From NCBI GenBank assembly GCA_036307305.1, contig JAXJXV010000014.1:310001-374000 (forward strand): 64,000 bases of DNA, given 5' to 3'. A model generated the notes under the pieces. It saw nothing but the letters and a program-made list of their open reading frames with translations. It searched no databases and was not told the DNA's origin. Every line of letters begins with the position of its first letter. Positions within the stretch are counted from its first letter, which is position 1. Shown here one piece after another: positions 25,171 to 31,771 of this stretch. Made by a program: the position numbers and the translations under genes. Origin of the DNA: SIG607 sp036307305 (GTDB taxonomy: Bacteria > Bacillota > Clostridia > Oscillospirales > Acutalibacteraceae).

Positions 25171-26076
25171 TTAAATCAAGTCTTTTGTATGTGCTTCTAT
25201 ATGATTTTTCAGTATATCGGTAAACTTATCTCCGTACCCTCCCATAGCCTCAGCTACGGCATAACCGAATTTATGAAAATCAGCTAGACGAATAGGATTT
25301 TCAAGTTTAATATACTGCTGAATATCAAGAGCCGTAGCCAATAGGTCAAATATACCGCCTAGAATGAAAGATAGATCCGCATTGAAATTGTTATACAACG
25401 TGCTATTTTCTACACGGTTTTCGTTTAACGGTTTCATTGTGAATGATAGCGTTCTTGCTGATATATCAGCATATTCAAGGAACTGGGGATTACCAGTAAA
25501 ACAAAGCCTAGTATCATAACGCATAGATTCATTATTTCTATATTTTTCACGGTTAGAAAAAGCTCTTGTTATAGCCAACAAAAACATTTCTTTTCTTTTG
25601 GGGGATAACTTGTAAACGTTATCAAATATTTCAAAATAGCTATTACTCAAAAGCACTATCAAATCACTAGGAGTAAAACCGTTTACTGAATGTAATTTAT
25701 CTACTGAGGGGTCTATAAGTTCTTTAAGCATACTGGCTAATACCGTTTTTCCGCTTCCTAGCTCTCCCTTTATACATATAGTAGGAAGATATATAGACGG
25801 ATTGAAACAACAAACCAAATACACCTTTAGCAGTAGCTTTTCGTCCTCCGATATATTTAGGTATTTGTCTAGTCTATCCAAGCCGTTATCACTTTTTATA
25901 GGCTCAACCTGAGGTAATTCCATAGGTCTTTCGGCAAACAAATTCAAGTGGTTTTCGCTCACTTCCCAAGCGTTTTTGCTTATAGTTACAGTTTTTGCTT
26001 TACTCAGCTTATAGACAATAGAATCGTCAAAATTTGCTATACGGTAAGCAACCTTTTTCTTATTGTTCTCAGCCAT
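25171..26076 (-). CDS. Shorter paralogue of the D5-like ATPase
   Basis: A 301-residue protein aligned with the middle of the 520-residue ATPase. Shared segments include AYRIANFDDSIVYKL (against the partner YRIAPYEDSIIYDL), LPQVEPIKSDNG (LPQVTPIRSERG), KYLNISEDEKLLLKVYL, LGGIFDLLATALD and RLADFHKFGYAVAEAMG. Walker A is at residues 104-111 (GELGSGKT). It lacks the basic N-terminus and the C-terminal 130 residues. The start at 26076 has AAAGGAG 9 bases upstream. A longer frame upstream has no ribosome site. The pair probably arose by duplication, and a mixed oligomer is possible. Confidence 0.65.
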   Translation of the reverse strand: MAENNKKKVAYRIANFDDSIVYKLSKAKTVTISKNAWEVSENHLNLFAERPMELPQVEPIKSDNGLDRLDKYLNISEDEKLLLKVYLVCCFNPSIYLPTICIKGELGSGKTVLASMLKELIDPSVDKLHSVNGFTPSDLIVLLSNSYFEIFDNVYKLSPKRKEMFLLAITRAFSNREKYRNNESMRYDTRLCFTGNPQFLEYADISARTLSFTMKPLNENRVENSTLYNNFNADLSFILGGIFDLLATALDIQQYIKLENPIRLADFHKFGYAVAEAMGGYGDKFTDILKNHIEAHTKDLI

Positions 26077-26170
26077 TTTATTTTCTCCTTTCAAAGCTAT
26101 GATGCTTTCTAAAAGAATACCACAAAAAGCGTTTCTATTGGTTGCTATCAAGATGTTTTTTGCAACAATA

Positions 26171-26208
26171 AAAATAACCGCTACCGATTTTTACAATCAG
26201 TAACGGTT
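26171..26208 (-). terminator. Terminator, copy 1 of a 38-bp repeat
   Basis: A hairpin (AACCG/CGGTT with inner pairs, loop TTTTACA). The 38-bp sequence is identical to that at 27267-27304. It ends the minus-strand transcript of the cysteine-rich protein gene. Confidence 0.7.
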
Positions 26209-26227
26209 AATATGTATATTTTACTGG

Positions 26228-26593
26228 TTAATCTAAGCCTTGCCACACTTTACACAAGTCTATATCTCCGTCCTCAACCATTTTTAACATTTTCTTGTAT
26301 ATATCGGGGTTTTCTACTCTTTGGAACTCCATATATACCTCATCGTGCTGAACGATATGCTCATCACCGCTTATATCTTCATAAGCTTCTTCCCAAACAC
26401 AGCATATACCAGTTCCCATTTCACTACCGCCGAAATACTTGCATTTATCACACTTTTTCGGTACACATATTTTGTGTTCTTTATGGCAATAGATTTTGAA
26501 ATCGTCCTCATTATTTCCACTTGCAACTTCACAAGACGCACCATACATATTACGGTGGTATACCAAGTGTTTATCCGCATTCTTTACGCTCAT
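26228..26593 (-). CDS. Cysteine-rich hypothetical protein
   Basis: A 121-residue soluble protein with a cluster of cysteines (CHKEHKICVPKKCDKCKYFGG, split by short spacers) that could bind zinc or an iron-sulphur cluster. An acidic C-terminal half follows. The start at 26593 is supported by GGAGG upstream. The gene lies 17 bp after the DUF1643 gene and is probably co-transcribed with it. The family is not recognised, although small zinc-ribbon proteins of this kind are frequent in clostridial phages. Confidence 0.55.
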   Translation of the reverse strand: MSVKNADKHLVYHRNMYGASCEVASGNNEDDFKIYCHKEHKICVPKKCDKCKYFGGSEMGTGICCVWEEAYEDISGDEHIVQHDEVYMEFQRVENPDIYKKMLKMVEDGDIDLCKVWQGLD

Positions 26594-26610
26594 ACTTTCA
26601 TACCTCCAAA

Positions 26611-27159
26611 TTATACTGCATTTACAACATAAGGAACTATATCCCAATCATAGTGCATTCTGCTAGGGTGGGCTGGGGACTTACCATTACTGTTTTTTAT
26701 GCAGTATAACTTATCCGAATAGTCGGTTAATACCTCGTTAGCGTTAACCTTTAATTCTTTTAGGTCTTTTTTATCATCAAATCCCCAAACTATCAGTATA
26801 ATATCAGCCTCATTAAATATTGCTCTTTTTGTGCTAAAATCAGTTTCTATTTTCTCGCCTTTCAACTGAGTAGATGATACATCCTCGTATAGGTTAAGCA
26901 TAGATAAATTATTAAAGCCGTGCATATCAAGAAATCTACACAACTTAGTTATAGTGGTATCAGATTTTCCGTTATGAGCCGTGCTAGGGTTAATTCCTAT
27001 TGCGACAATCTTTTCTTGCTTATTAGCCGAATTATCCCATTTTGCACATAGGGATTCTCTTGTCATTCCTTTACCAGTATATTCTTTTCGGTCGGCATTA
27101 AATGGCTCTATTTTTAGATTGGTTCTTGGCTTTTCCACCAACTTAGGTATAATTTTCAT
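26611..27159 (-). CDS. DUF1643 family protein
   Basis: A 182-residue protein with the DUF1643 pattern: IVAIGINPSTAHNGKSDTTI near residue 50, then NLSMLNLYEDVSSTQL, a DIILIVWG strand, and the ending GKSPAHPSRM. The family is found in phages and mobile elements, and its biochemical role is unknown. The start at 27159 leaves a weak GGGG ribosome site. An upstream start (27231) would run through the repeated promoter at 27193-27221, so it is rejected. It is followed by the cysteine-rich gene. Confidence 0.75.
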   Translation of the reverse strand: MKIIPKLVEKPRTNLKIEPFNADRKEYTGKGMTRESLCAKWDNSANKQEKIVAIGINPSTAHNGKSDTTITKLCRFLDMHGFNNLSMLNLYEDVSSTQLKGEKIETDFSTKRAIFNEADIILIVWGFDDKKDLKELKVNANEVLTDYSDKLYCIKNSNGKSPAHPSRMHYDWDIVPYVVNAV

Positions 27160-27192
27160 AATATTTGCCCCATTATGTACTTCGTTATGAAA

Positions 27193-27221
27193 ATTATACC
27201 ATAAAATTGTGAATAATGCAA
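27193..27221 (-). promoter_or_regulatory. Promoter of the DUF1643 gene, with repeated operator-like segment
   Basis: On the minus strand, TTGCAT (27221-27216), 17 bp, TATAAT (27198-27193). The flanking 40 bp, including TTGCTGATAGTTGC, recur almost unchanged at the lipoprotein promoter (28067-28095). Confidence 0.75.
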
Positions 27222-27266
27222 CTATCAGCAACCTTTTTGTATTGGTTTAGAAACTTATATAGGCAA

Positions 27267-27304
27267 AAAATAACCGCTACCGATTTTTACAATCAGTAAC
27301 GGTT
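27267..27304 (-). terminator. Terminator, copy 2 of a 38-bp repeat
   Basis: Identical over 38 bp to 26171-26208. It lies between the lipoprotein gene and the DUF1643 promoter, and terminates the lipoprotein transcript. Confidence 0.7.
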
Positions 27305-27433
27305 TTGTTTTCGGTATCAGCTTAAAAGCAATTTTAAGGTGTTTTCCGCACGTTTTACCTTTTTCATACGATAAGGTGGGGTAAGCCTTAAAAACAACGC
27401 TGAGAACAAAAGGGACAGCGGAGAGGATGTCTA

Positions 27434-28000
27434 TCAAGAGGGGGAATAAGTTCCCGAACACATAACTGGATAGGGACTCTCGCCGTTCATAAGTTCAAGT
27501 AATGAAGTTACAGTAATCGTCTTTGTTGTCGCATTATATATAACGTTGATATTGTCGCTAGGTTCAATTCCACTAGCTACAACTTTTCCGTCCTCGTAAA
27601 CGTCATATATAGAGCCAGTATAGGAATACAATTTTTCGCCGTTCTTCTCTAGGTATTCAACCTCAGTATTATGAGTTGTAAACATAGACCAATCGTAACC
27701 GTCTCCAGAGCAGGAAAAGGTTATAGAAGTTCCGTCAGTAGAATAAGCTACAAATACGTGTAAATTTCTTGTGCCGTTCTCGTCCTCACAAGTAAATAAC
27801 GTACTGGATTCTTCCCACCACTTATAGCTTGAAGCATTTTCGTTATCCGCTGATGTAGTGCTGTTTACTCCATTATTCGTATTTTCGCCACCGTCTTGAC
27901 TATTATTAACATTAGAATTACAGCCAACAAGACCGAACAATAGTATAATTATAGTAAACAAACTGAGTATTCTTATTGAGATAGGGTGATTTGTAGTCAT
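27434..28000 (-). CDS. Secreted lipoprotein of unknown function
   Basis: A 188-residue protein with a lipoprotein signal peptide (residues 1-27, hydrophobic core ILSLFTIIILLFGLV, then lipobox LVGC with Cys27). An Asn/Ser/Gly-rich linker follows, then a beta-rich C-terminal domain of about 130 residues ending MCSGTYSPS. It should be anchored to the outer face of the membrane. The C-terminal domain is not recognised. It has its own promoter, sharing operator-like sequences with the DUF1643 promoter. A surface role such as receptor modification or superinfection exclusion is possible but unproven. Confidence 0.7.
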   Translation of the reverse strand: MTTNHPISIRILSLFTIIILLFGLVGCNSNVNNSQDGGENTNNGVNSTTSADNENASSYKWWEESSTLFTCEDENGTRNLHVFVAYSTDGTSITFSCSGDGYDWSMFTTHNTEVEYLEKNGEKLYSYTGSIYDVYEDGKVVASGIEPSDNINVIYNATTKTITVTSLLELMNGESPYPVMCSGTYSPS

Positions 28001-28066
28001 AGATTTTATACCTCCTTGGGGACAAGTTATATCGTTACCGCCGATACATACAACTTTTCACGTTAC

Positions 28067-28095
28067 ATTATACCAAAAAATCGTGAATAAAGCAA
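28067..28095 (-). promoter_or_regulatory. Promoter of the lipoprotein gene
   Basis: On the minus strand, TTGCTT (28095-28090), 17 bp, TATAAT (28072-28067), with TTGCTGATAGTTGC overlapping the -35 region as at 27216. A third related segment (AGCAACTATAAAAAAC at 28150) lies before the divergent XRE gene. Confidence 0.75.
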
Positions 28096-28225
28096 CTATC
28101 AGCAACAATTTTGTACTGGTTTTGCAACCGCTTTTTAAGAATATGTCAAAAGCAACTATAAAAAACCTCTATGTTTCAATGAGAAACGCTGATTTTGTTA
28201 TCATTATTTATAGAGGTGATTTATT

Positions 28226-28543
28226 ATGGTTATCTGCTTATCTGTTCGCCTTAAGGAACTTCGCACAAGTAAAAATCTTACACAAGCACAAGTGGCTCAA
28301 TACGTTGGAGTTACAAGAGCCGTTATAAGTGCTTATGAAACTGATATACGTCAACCGTCCTATGACATTTTAATTAGGTTAGCTCTCCTATATGGGGTAA
28401 CTACCGATTATCTACTTTGTATTGAGGGGAAACGGTATGTTGATATATCAGAGCTATCAGACCGAGAAGCTGCCGCCGTATATGAGATGATAAATTTGTT
28501 TATGGAAAACAAAAAAGAACTGAAAGGAATACATAAGCTATGA
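28226..28543 (+). CDS. XRE-family repressor coupled to a cohesin-dockerin gene
   Basis: A 105-residue protein with a classic helix-turn-helix: RLKELRTSKNLTQAQVAQYV, then TRAVISAYETDIRQPSYDIL, followed by LLYGVTTDYLL. It is a likely repressor of element 2 promoters, since copies of a GCAACTAT-type motif lie in its own upstream region and at two minus-strand promoters. The ribosome site is GAGGTG. Its stop overlaps the next start (ATGA at 28540-28543), so translation of the cohesin-dockerin protein is coupled to it. That pairing of a regulator with a secreted scaffold protein is unusual. Confidence 0.85.
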   Translation: MVICLSVRLKELRTSKNLTQAQVAQYVGVTRAVISAYETDIRQPSYDILIRLALLYGVTTDYLLCIEGKRYVDISELSDREAAAVYEMINLFMENKKELKGIHKL

Positions 28544-29229
28544 AGAAAAAAATCTTATCCCTTATTATGGCGGTATGCCTTGTAACAACGTGTATGCTCT
28601 CTATGGGTATATCAGCGTCAGCGGCAACCCCTACACTAATCGTAATGGAAAGAGAATGTAAAGTCGGTGATATGGTAGAGCTTGAAGTATATGCTAATGA
28701 GCCTCAAAGCTATGCTTGTATGGTTTTCTCTCCGTCTTTCGACCATTCGATTTTTGAAATTGTCGGTGTAAACTGCAATATAGAAAGCGGTACTTTCCTT
28801 TACAACGAGGATACCGAAAACCCAAAATTTATATGGTATAATACTGAGAATTATACAACAAGTATTAGTGAGATTCTTTTCACTATTTCACTGAGGGTAC
28901 TTGAAGACGCACCTGTCGGCAAACACGCTGTTACCGTAGACTATGAAGCAAAGAACATTTGCGACGAAAACGGTGAACTTGTAGAAGTGGAGGTGCGACA
29001 GGGTTCTGTCACTACCTTTCTCAGCATCCGAGGGGATTCCGACGGTGATTTACTTATCACTGGGTCTGACGTTGTTATGCTTGCTCGTTATTTGGTGGAT
29101 TTGGAAACGGAAATCAACCAAGGGGCAGACGTAAACGGTGATGGTAGTATTGACGGTCGAGATTTGGTTAAGCTGTCAAGATACTTGATAGACCTTGAAG
29201 AAATCGACAATCCGTATAATCAGCCTTAA
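28540..29229 (+). CDS. Secreted protein with cohesin and dockerin domains
   Basis: A 229-residue protein. A signal peptide (about 1-29) is followed by a cohesin-like domain (about 30-160: VGDMVELEVYANE, FSPSFDHSIFEIVGVN, ILFTISLRVLEDAP, NICDENGELVEVE). A type I dockerin (about 168-225) follows, with repeats opening GDSDGDLLITGSDV and ADVNGDGSIDGRDL. Having both modules, it could act as an adaptor that binds one dockerin and plugs into another cohesin. The first calcium loop is less regular (DSDGDLLITGSD). No anchor is present, so it should be released or docked. It overlaps the XRE gene by 4 bp. Confidence 0.85.
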   Translation: MKKKILSLIMAVCLVTTCMLSMGISASAATPTLIVMERECKVGDMVELEVYANEPQSYACMVFSPSFDHSIFEIVGVNCNIESGTFLYNEDTENPKFIWYNTENYTTSISEILFTISLRVLEDAPVGKHAVTVDYEAKNICDENGELVEVEVRQGSVTTFLSIRGDSDGDLLITGSDVVMLARYLVDLETEINQGADVNGDGSIDGRDLVKLSRYLIDLEEIDNPYNQP

Positions 29230-29313
29230 AACATATCCAACGGCGGTACGGCGGTAACTTTTCAAAAAACATAATTTTTCTATAAACAAATAATCTCATA
29301 CGCTCAAAGGAGA

Positions 29314-29361
29314 ATGTTGACTATGGCTTACGCCATAGCAACTAGGGAGTATTTTGCATAG
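29314..29361 (+). CDS. Possible 15-codon ORF overlapping a terminator
   Basis: MLTMAYAIATREYFA with an AAAGGAGA ribosome site. The stop codon falls inside a long hairpin (GGGAGTATTTTGCATAGGC at 29345-29363 with 29367-29384). It could be a leader peptide or a chance ORF. Confidence 0.3.
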   Translation: MLTMAYAIATREYFA

Positions 29362-29384
29362 GCAAAGCCTAGCAAAATGCTCCC
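29345..29384 (+). terminator. Terminator after cohesin-dockerin gene
   Basis: A long stem of up to 18-19 bp with a few mismatches and an AAA loop, followed by ACATTTTTT. It is convergent with the DUF6809 gene and may act on both strands. Confidence 0.75.
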
Positions 29385-29391
29385 ACATTTT

Positions 29392-29682
29392 TTATATGTA
29401 ATTTTCGTCTGTATCATAATCAACGTTACCTACTTCTACCATAATTTTCATAGCAAGGGTAAAACCCTCTACAAAAGCGTTAACCTCAGTAACCCCTAAC
29501 AGCTCACGGTTACAATCTTTATACTTTTCAAAGGTTTCTTTTTGCTTATCCGTTAGGGTAGATTCTAATTCTTCCTCATTCCTACTGGATAACCTTTCAA
29601 GATTTCTCAATCTATCAATATTCCTAGCTGTCCTTTCATTAGGCTGAATATTCCCATAATATAAATTTTCAAGAGTAGTCAT
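29392..29682 (-). CDS. DUF6809-like small protein
   Basis: A 96-residue helical protein of the type starting LENLYYGNIQPNE, with a central acidic helix (LTDKQKETFEKYKDC) and the closing FVEGFTLAMKIMVEV. Similar short proteins are very common in clostridial phages and conjugative elements and have no known function. An AAAGG ribosome site lies upstream. It is expressed on the minus strand towards the cohesin-dockerin terminator. Confidence 0.7.
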   Translation of the reverse strand: MTTLENLYYGNIQPNERTARNIDRLRNLERLSSRNEEELESTLTDKQKETFEKYKDCNRELLGVTEVNAFVEGFTLAMKIMVEVGNVDYDTDENYI

Positions 29683-29837
29683 ATCTTATTACCTTTCTTT
29701 CAAGAGTCTAATACTAGGGATAATTTTTCGGACGTTGCCGAAAAATCACCCCAACCGTTATACTCTTTCCCTATAAAAATTGATTAAAGTTCAAAAAGTA
29801 TCTCCGTATATCCGTTACAGTAAAATACTTATATTTT

Positions 29838-29920
29838 GGGGACGAGCGTAAGCGAAGTCCCCTCAACCTTTTAATACATATACAGTTGACGGAGCGTAGC
29901 GGAGTCAACGTATATGTATT
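29838..29920. repeat. Two palindromes with GAGCG-AGCG loops
   Basis: The stretch 29683-29999 has no gene. It holds GGGGAC/GTCCCC (29838-29862) with loop GAGCGTAAGCGAA, and a longer stem AATACATATAC plus GTTGAC (29873-29890) pairing with 29904-29920, loop GGAGCGTAGCGGA. The two loops are near copies, typical of small interspersed palindromic repeats. Confidence 0.6.
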
Positions 29921-29999
29921 AGATTATTCCTAGCGGTAAAAAATCTATAACTTTCAAGATTTTATCGCCGTATCGCCGTTACACCTTATAGGCTGATAC

Positions 30000-30341
30000 T
30001 CAGTTATCAAAGCCTATTATCCATACTAGCCTACCGTCTATCAGCCTTAGGAGTGCTTTATAGTTCCACCCCTTAGGAATGCCTGACGGATAGAGAAAAC
30101 GCAAAACGGTGTCAAATTTCCGCTTTTCTAAGCATATAACCGTTTTCCAGCCGATACTCTTAGAAATACATAAATTACCGTCTATTTCCCTCAGTAGACC
30201 ATAAACACGTTTACTATCGGGGAACTGAGGGGATAGGCATTGCCGACAGCCTTGCCTAATTGCTTGTTCTCCACTCATAGCAATATATACGGCTACGATG
30301 TAGCCTATATCGGGAGAATCCTTGTTTTTATACTCTTTCAC
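30000..30341 (-). CDS. Hypothetical protein next to integrase
   Basis: A 113-residue protein, basic and with a central Cys/Trp-containing segment (SKSIGWKTVICLEKRKFDTV), ending GRLVWIIGFDN. The GTG start at 30341 has GAGGGGGG upstream. It lies 12 bp after the integrase gene on the same strand, so it is co-transcribed with it. No family recognised. The position beside the integrase would suit a recombination accessory or small DNA-binding protein, but no helix-turn-helix is evident. Confidence 0.5.
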   Translation of the reverse strand: MKEYKNKDSPDIGYIVAVYIAMSGEQAIRQGCRQCLSPQFPDSKRVYGLLREIDGNLCISKSIGWKTVICLEKRKFDTVLRFLYPSGIPKGWNYKALLRLIDGRLVWIIGFDN

Positions 30342-30353
30342 AGCTAACCCCCC

Positions 30354-31307
30354 TCAGTTATTAAAGCCTACTTTTGCTTGATTTCTTACAGTTCCTAAGG
30401 TGTCGAGAGGGTTATAATCACTATAATCCTTAGACAAATCACTACTGAACATATTAACGTACTCTTTAACCACAGTTAAATCACTATGACCGAGCAGTTT
30501 TTGAAGTCTAAAGATGTCCCCACCGTTGAGAATCCAACGTTTAGCGAAAGTATGACGGTAGAGGTGGGCTGAGGTTTTGCTTACCCCTCTAGCCTTGTTA
30601 TACTTAGCCAACATTTCTTGATAGGAACGGATTTCCCCTTGTCCACCGTAGGAATTACAGAAAACATAATCGTCAAGCTCTCCCTTGCGGTAGGTAAGGT
30701 ATTCTTTCAGTATTACCGCTAATGATGAAGCCATAGGGACTATTTGAGCCTTACGGTTCTTCATTTTGTTAAGCTGGATAACGTTATTGTCAAAATCCAA
30801 GTCCCTAATTTGAAGATTCAAAACGGTTGATATACGGTTGCCAGTAGCAAGTAAGTAATTGGAGAATACCCACGTTTTATATTCGTTGAACTCACAGCGT
30901 TTGAGGTTAGGTTTTTTAAGCAGCTTTTTCAGTTCTTCATCAGTATAGGTTTCCTTGATTTTCTTATCAGCCTTAGGCAGTTTGATTTTGTATTCGGGAG
31001 TAAAGCCGTTATTCATAAGGTAGTAGAAAAATGCTCTTATATCCCTTATGTAGGATTGGACGGTTATATCGTTACACCCTCTCTTTTGTAGGTAGAGGAT
31101 AAAGCCGTCAATAACGTTTTGGTCAATCTCAGACGGTTTTAGTTCCTTGCCGCCCAAGTACTTTTGAAATACTGAGAATCTTACCTCGTAGATTTCAAGC
31201 GTCTTGTCGGATAGGTTTCTAGCTCTGCATTTTGCCATATAGTCGGCAAAGCATTCTTCTAAGGTTACTGTTTCAGCGTCTAAGGGTTGCATTTTGATTT
31301 TTGCCAT
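30354..31307 (-). CDS. Tyrosine integrase of element 2
   Basis: A 317-residue XerC/D-like recombinase with a SAM-like N-terminal domain (about 15-105) and catalytic residues Arg158 (TGNRIS), Lys near 181-183, His248-x-x-Arg251-His252 (HLYRHTFAK), His274 (LLGHSDLTV) and Tyr283 (KEYVN). It is located 300 bp inside the right end, with the tRNA-Leu genes behind it, as expected for an integrase that uses a tRNA-Leu anticodon-loop site. It differs clearly from both recombinases of element 1. Confidence 0.9.
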   Translation of the reverse strand: MAKIKMQPLDAETVTLEECFADYMAKCRARNLSDKTLEIYEVRFSVFQKYLGGKELKPSEIDQNVIDGFILYLQKRGCNDITVQSYIRDIRAFFYYLMNNGFTPEYKIKLPKADKKIKETYTDEELKKLLKKPNLKRCEFNEYKTWVFSNYLLATGNRISTVLNLQIRDLDFDNNVIQLNKMKNRKAQIVPMASSLAVILKEYLTYRKGELDDYVFCNSYGGQGEIRSYQEMLAKYNKARGVSKTSAHLYRHTFAKRWILNGGDIFRLQKLLGHSDLTVVKEYVNMFSSDLSKDYSDYNPLDTLGTVRNQAKVGFNN

Positions 31308-31410
31308 AATAAATTACTTCCTTTCACAAAAAAATTTCACTCGTCGGACTACTCAAAATGAGTTTTGAAATCCTACGAATGAAATCTAAGCCTTTATTAT
31401 GGAAAAAATT

Positions 31411-31443
31411 AAGCCTTGTAAACTGTAATAGTCTACAAGGCTT
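31411..31443 (-). terminator. Terminator of the intact tRNA-Leu
   Basis: A perfect 10-bp stem (AAGCCTTGTA at 31411-31420 with 31434-31443), with a T-run following on the minus strand, directly after the CCA end. Confidence 0.8.
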
Positions 31444-31444
31444 G

Positions 31445-31531
31445 TGGTGCACTCTGGGGGACTTGAACCCCCATGCTATTGCTAGCACCAGAACCTGAAT
31501 CTGGCGTGTCTGCCAATTCCACCAAGAGTGC
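31445..31531 (-). tRNA. tRNA-Leu(CAG), intact, inside element 2
   Basis: The minus strand folds into a full cloverleaf: acceptor GCACTCT/AGAGTGC, D-stem GTG/CAC, anticodon stem CCAGA/TCTGG with loop TTCAGGT (anticodon CAG), variable arm TGCTA-GCAA-TAGCA, T-stem GGGGG/CCCCC with TTCAAGT, discriminator A and encoded CCA. All stems are Watson-Crick. It has the same anticodon as the split host tRNA-Leu around it and lies 88 bp downstream of that gene's promoter. It is therefore placed to be expressed in its stead. Confidence 0.92.
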
Positions 31532-31618
31532 ATATAGGTTTACCTTTTTTACTGACGGAGAGGTAACACCTCCGTAGCTGTACCTAAAACCCAGTATTTT
31601 TCACTCTTAGAATGAATA

Positions 31619-31656
31619 CCTGAATCTAGCGCGTCTGCCAATTCCGCCACATCCGC
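31619..31656 (-). pseudogene. 5' half of split tRNA-Leu(CAG)
   Basis: On the minus strand this reads acceptor GCGGATG, D-arm GCG ... CGC with AATTGGCAGA, anticodon stem CTAGA and loop TTCAGG, then stops being tRNA-like. Its missing 3' half lies 27.8 kb away at 3805-3860, with exact acceptor and anticodon-stem complementarity. Promoter at 31699-31671. Confidence 0.88.
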
Positions 31657-31670
31657 ATTTAACGCAGTTA

Positions 31671-31699
31671 ATTATACTGTTTATTAATATTTTTGTCAA
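31671..31699 (-). promoter_or_regulatory. Promoter of the split tRNA-Leu, now reading into element 2
   Basis: On the minus strand, TTGACA (31699-31694), a 17-bp spacer and TATAAT (31676-31671), full consensus, 14 bp before the tRNA 5' end. No T-run terminator is seen between it and the intact tRNA-Leu. Confidence 0.88.
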
Positions 31700-31771
31700 G
31701 ACTTTTTTGACTTATTGACTTTTGTTTTTATATAATTTAAAATAATAATATCGTATAAGTGAGGTGTATTG

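Larger units (their letters stand above)
22823..31618. mobile_element. Integrated element 2 (cohesin-dockerin and replacement-tRNA element)
   Basis: About 8.8 kb between the CCTGAAT cores at 22816-22822 and 31619-31625. Matching short repeats lie near both ends: CACTCGTAAGACTTC (23006) against CACTCGTCGGACTAC (31338), and AAAGTCTTACGAA (23092) against GAAATCCTACGAA (31367). It carries one integrase next to its right end, two P-loop ATPases, several small phage-type proteins, a lipoprotein, an XRE repressor with a cohesin-dockerin protein, and a full tRNA-Leu. No structural phage genes or conjugation genes are present. It could be a plasmid-like or satellite element, as the ATPases might serve replication. 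Confidence 0.65.

Noticed and set aside
3861..31618. Integrative conjugative element or complete prophage
   Set aside because: No relaxase, coupling protein, type IV secretion, terminase, capsid or tail genes are found, only integrases and cargo.
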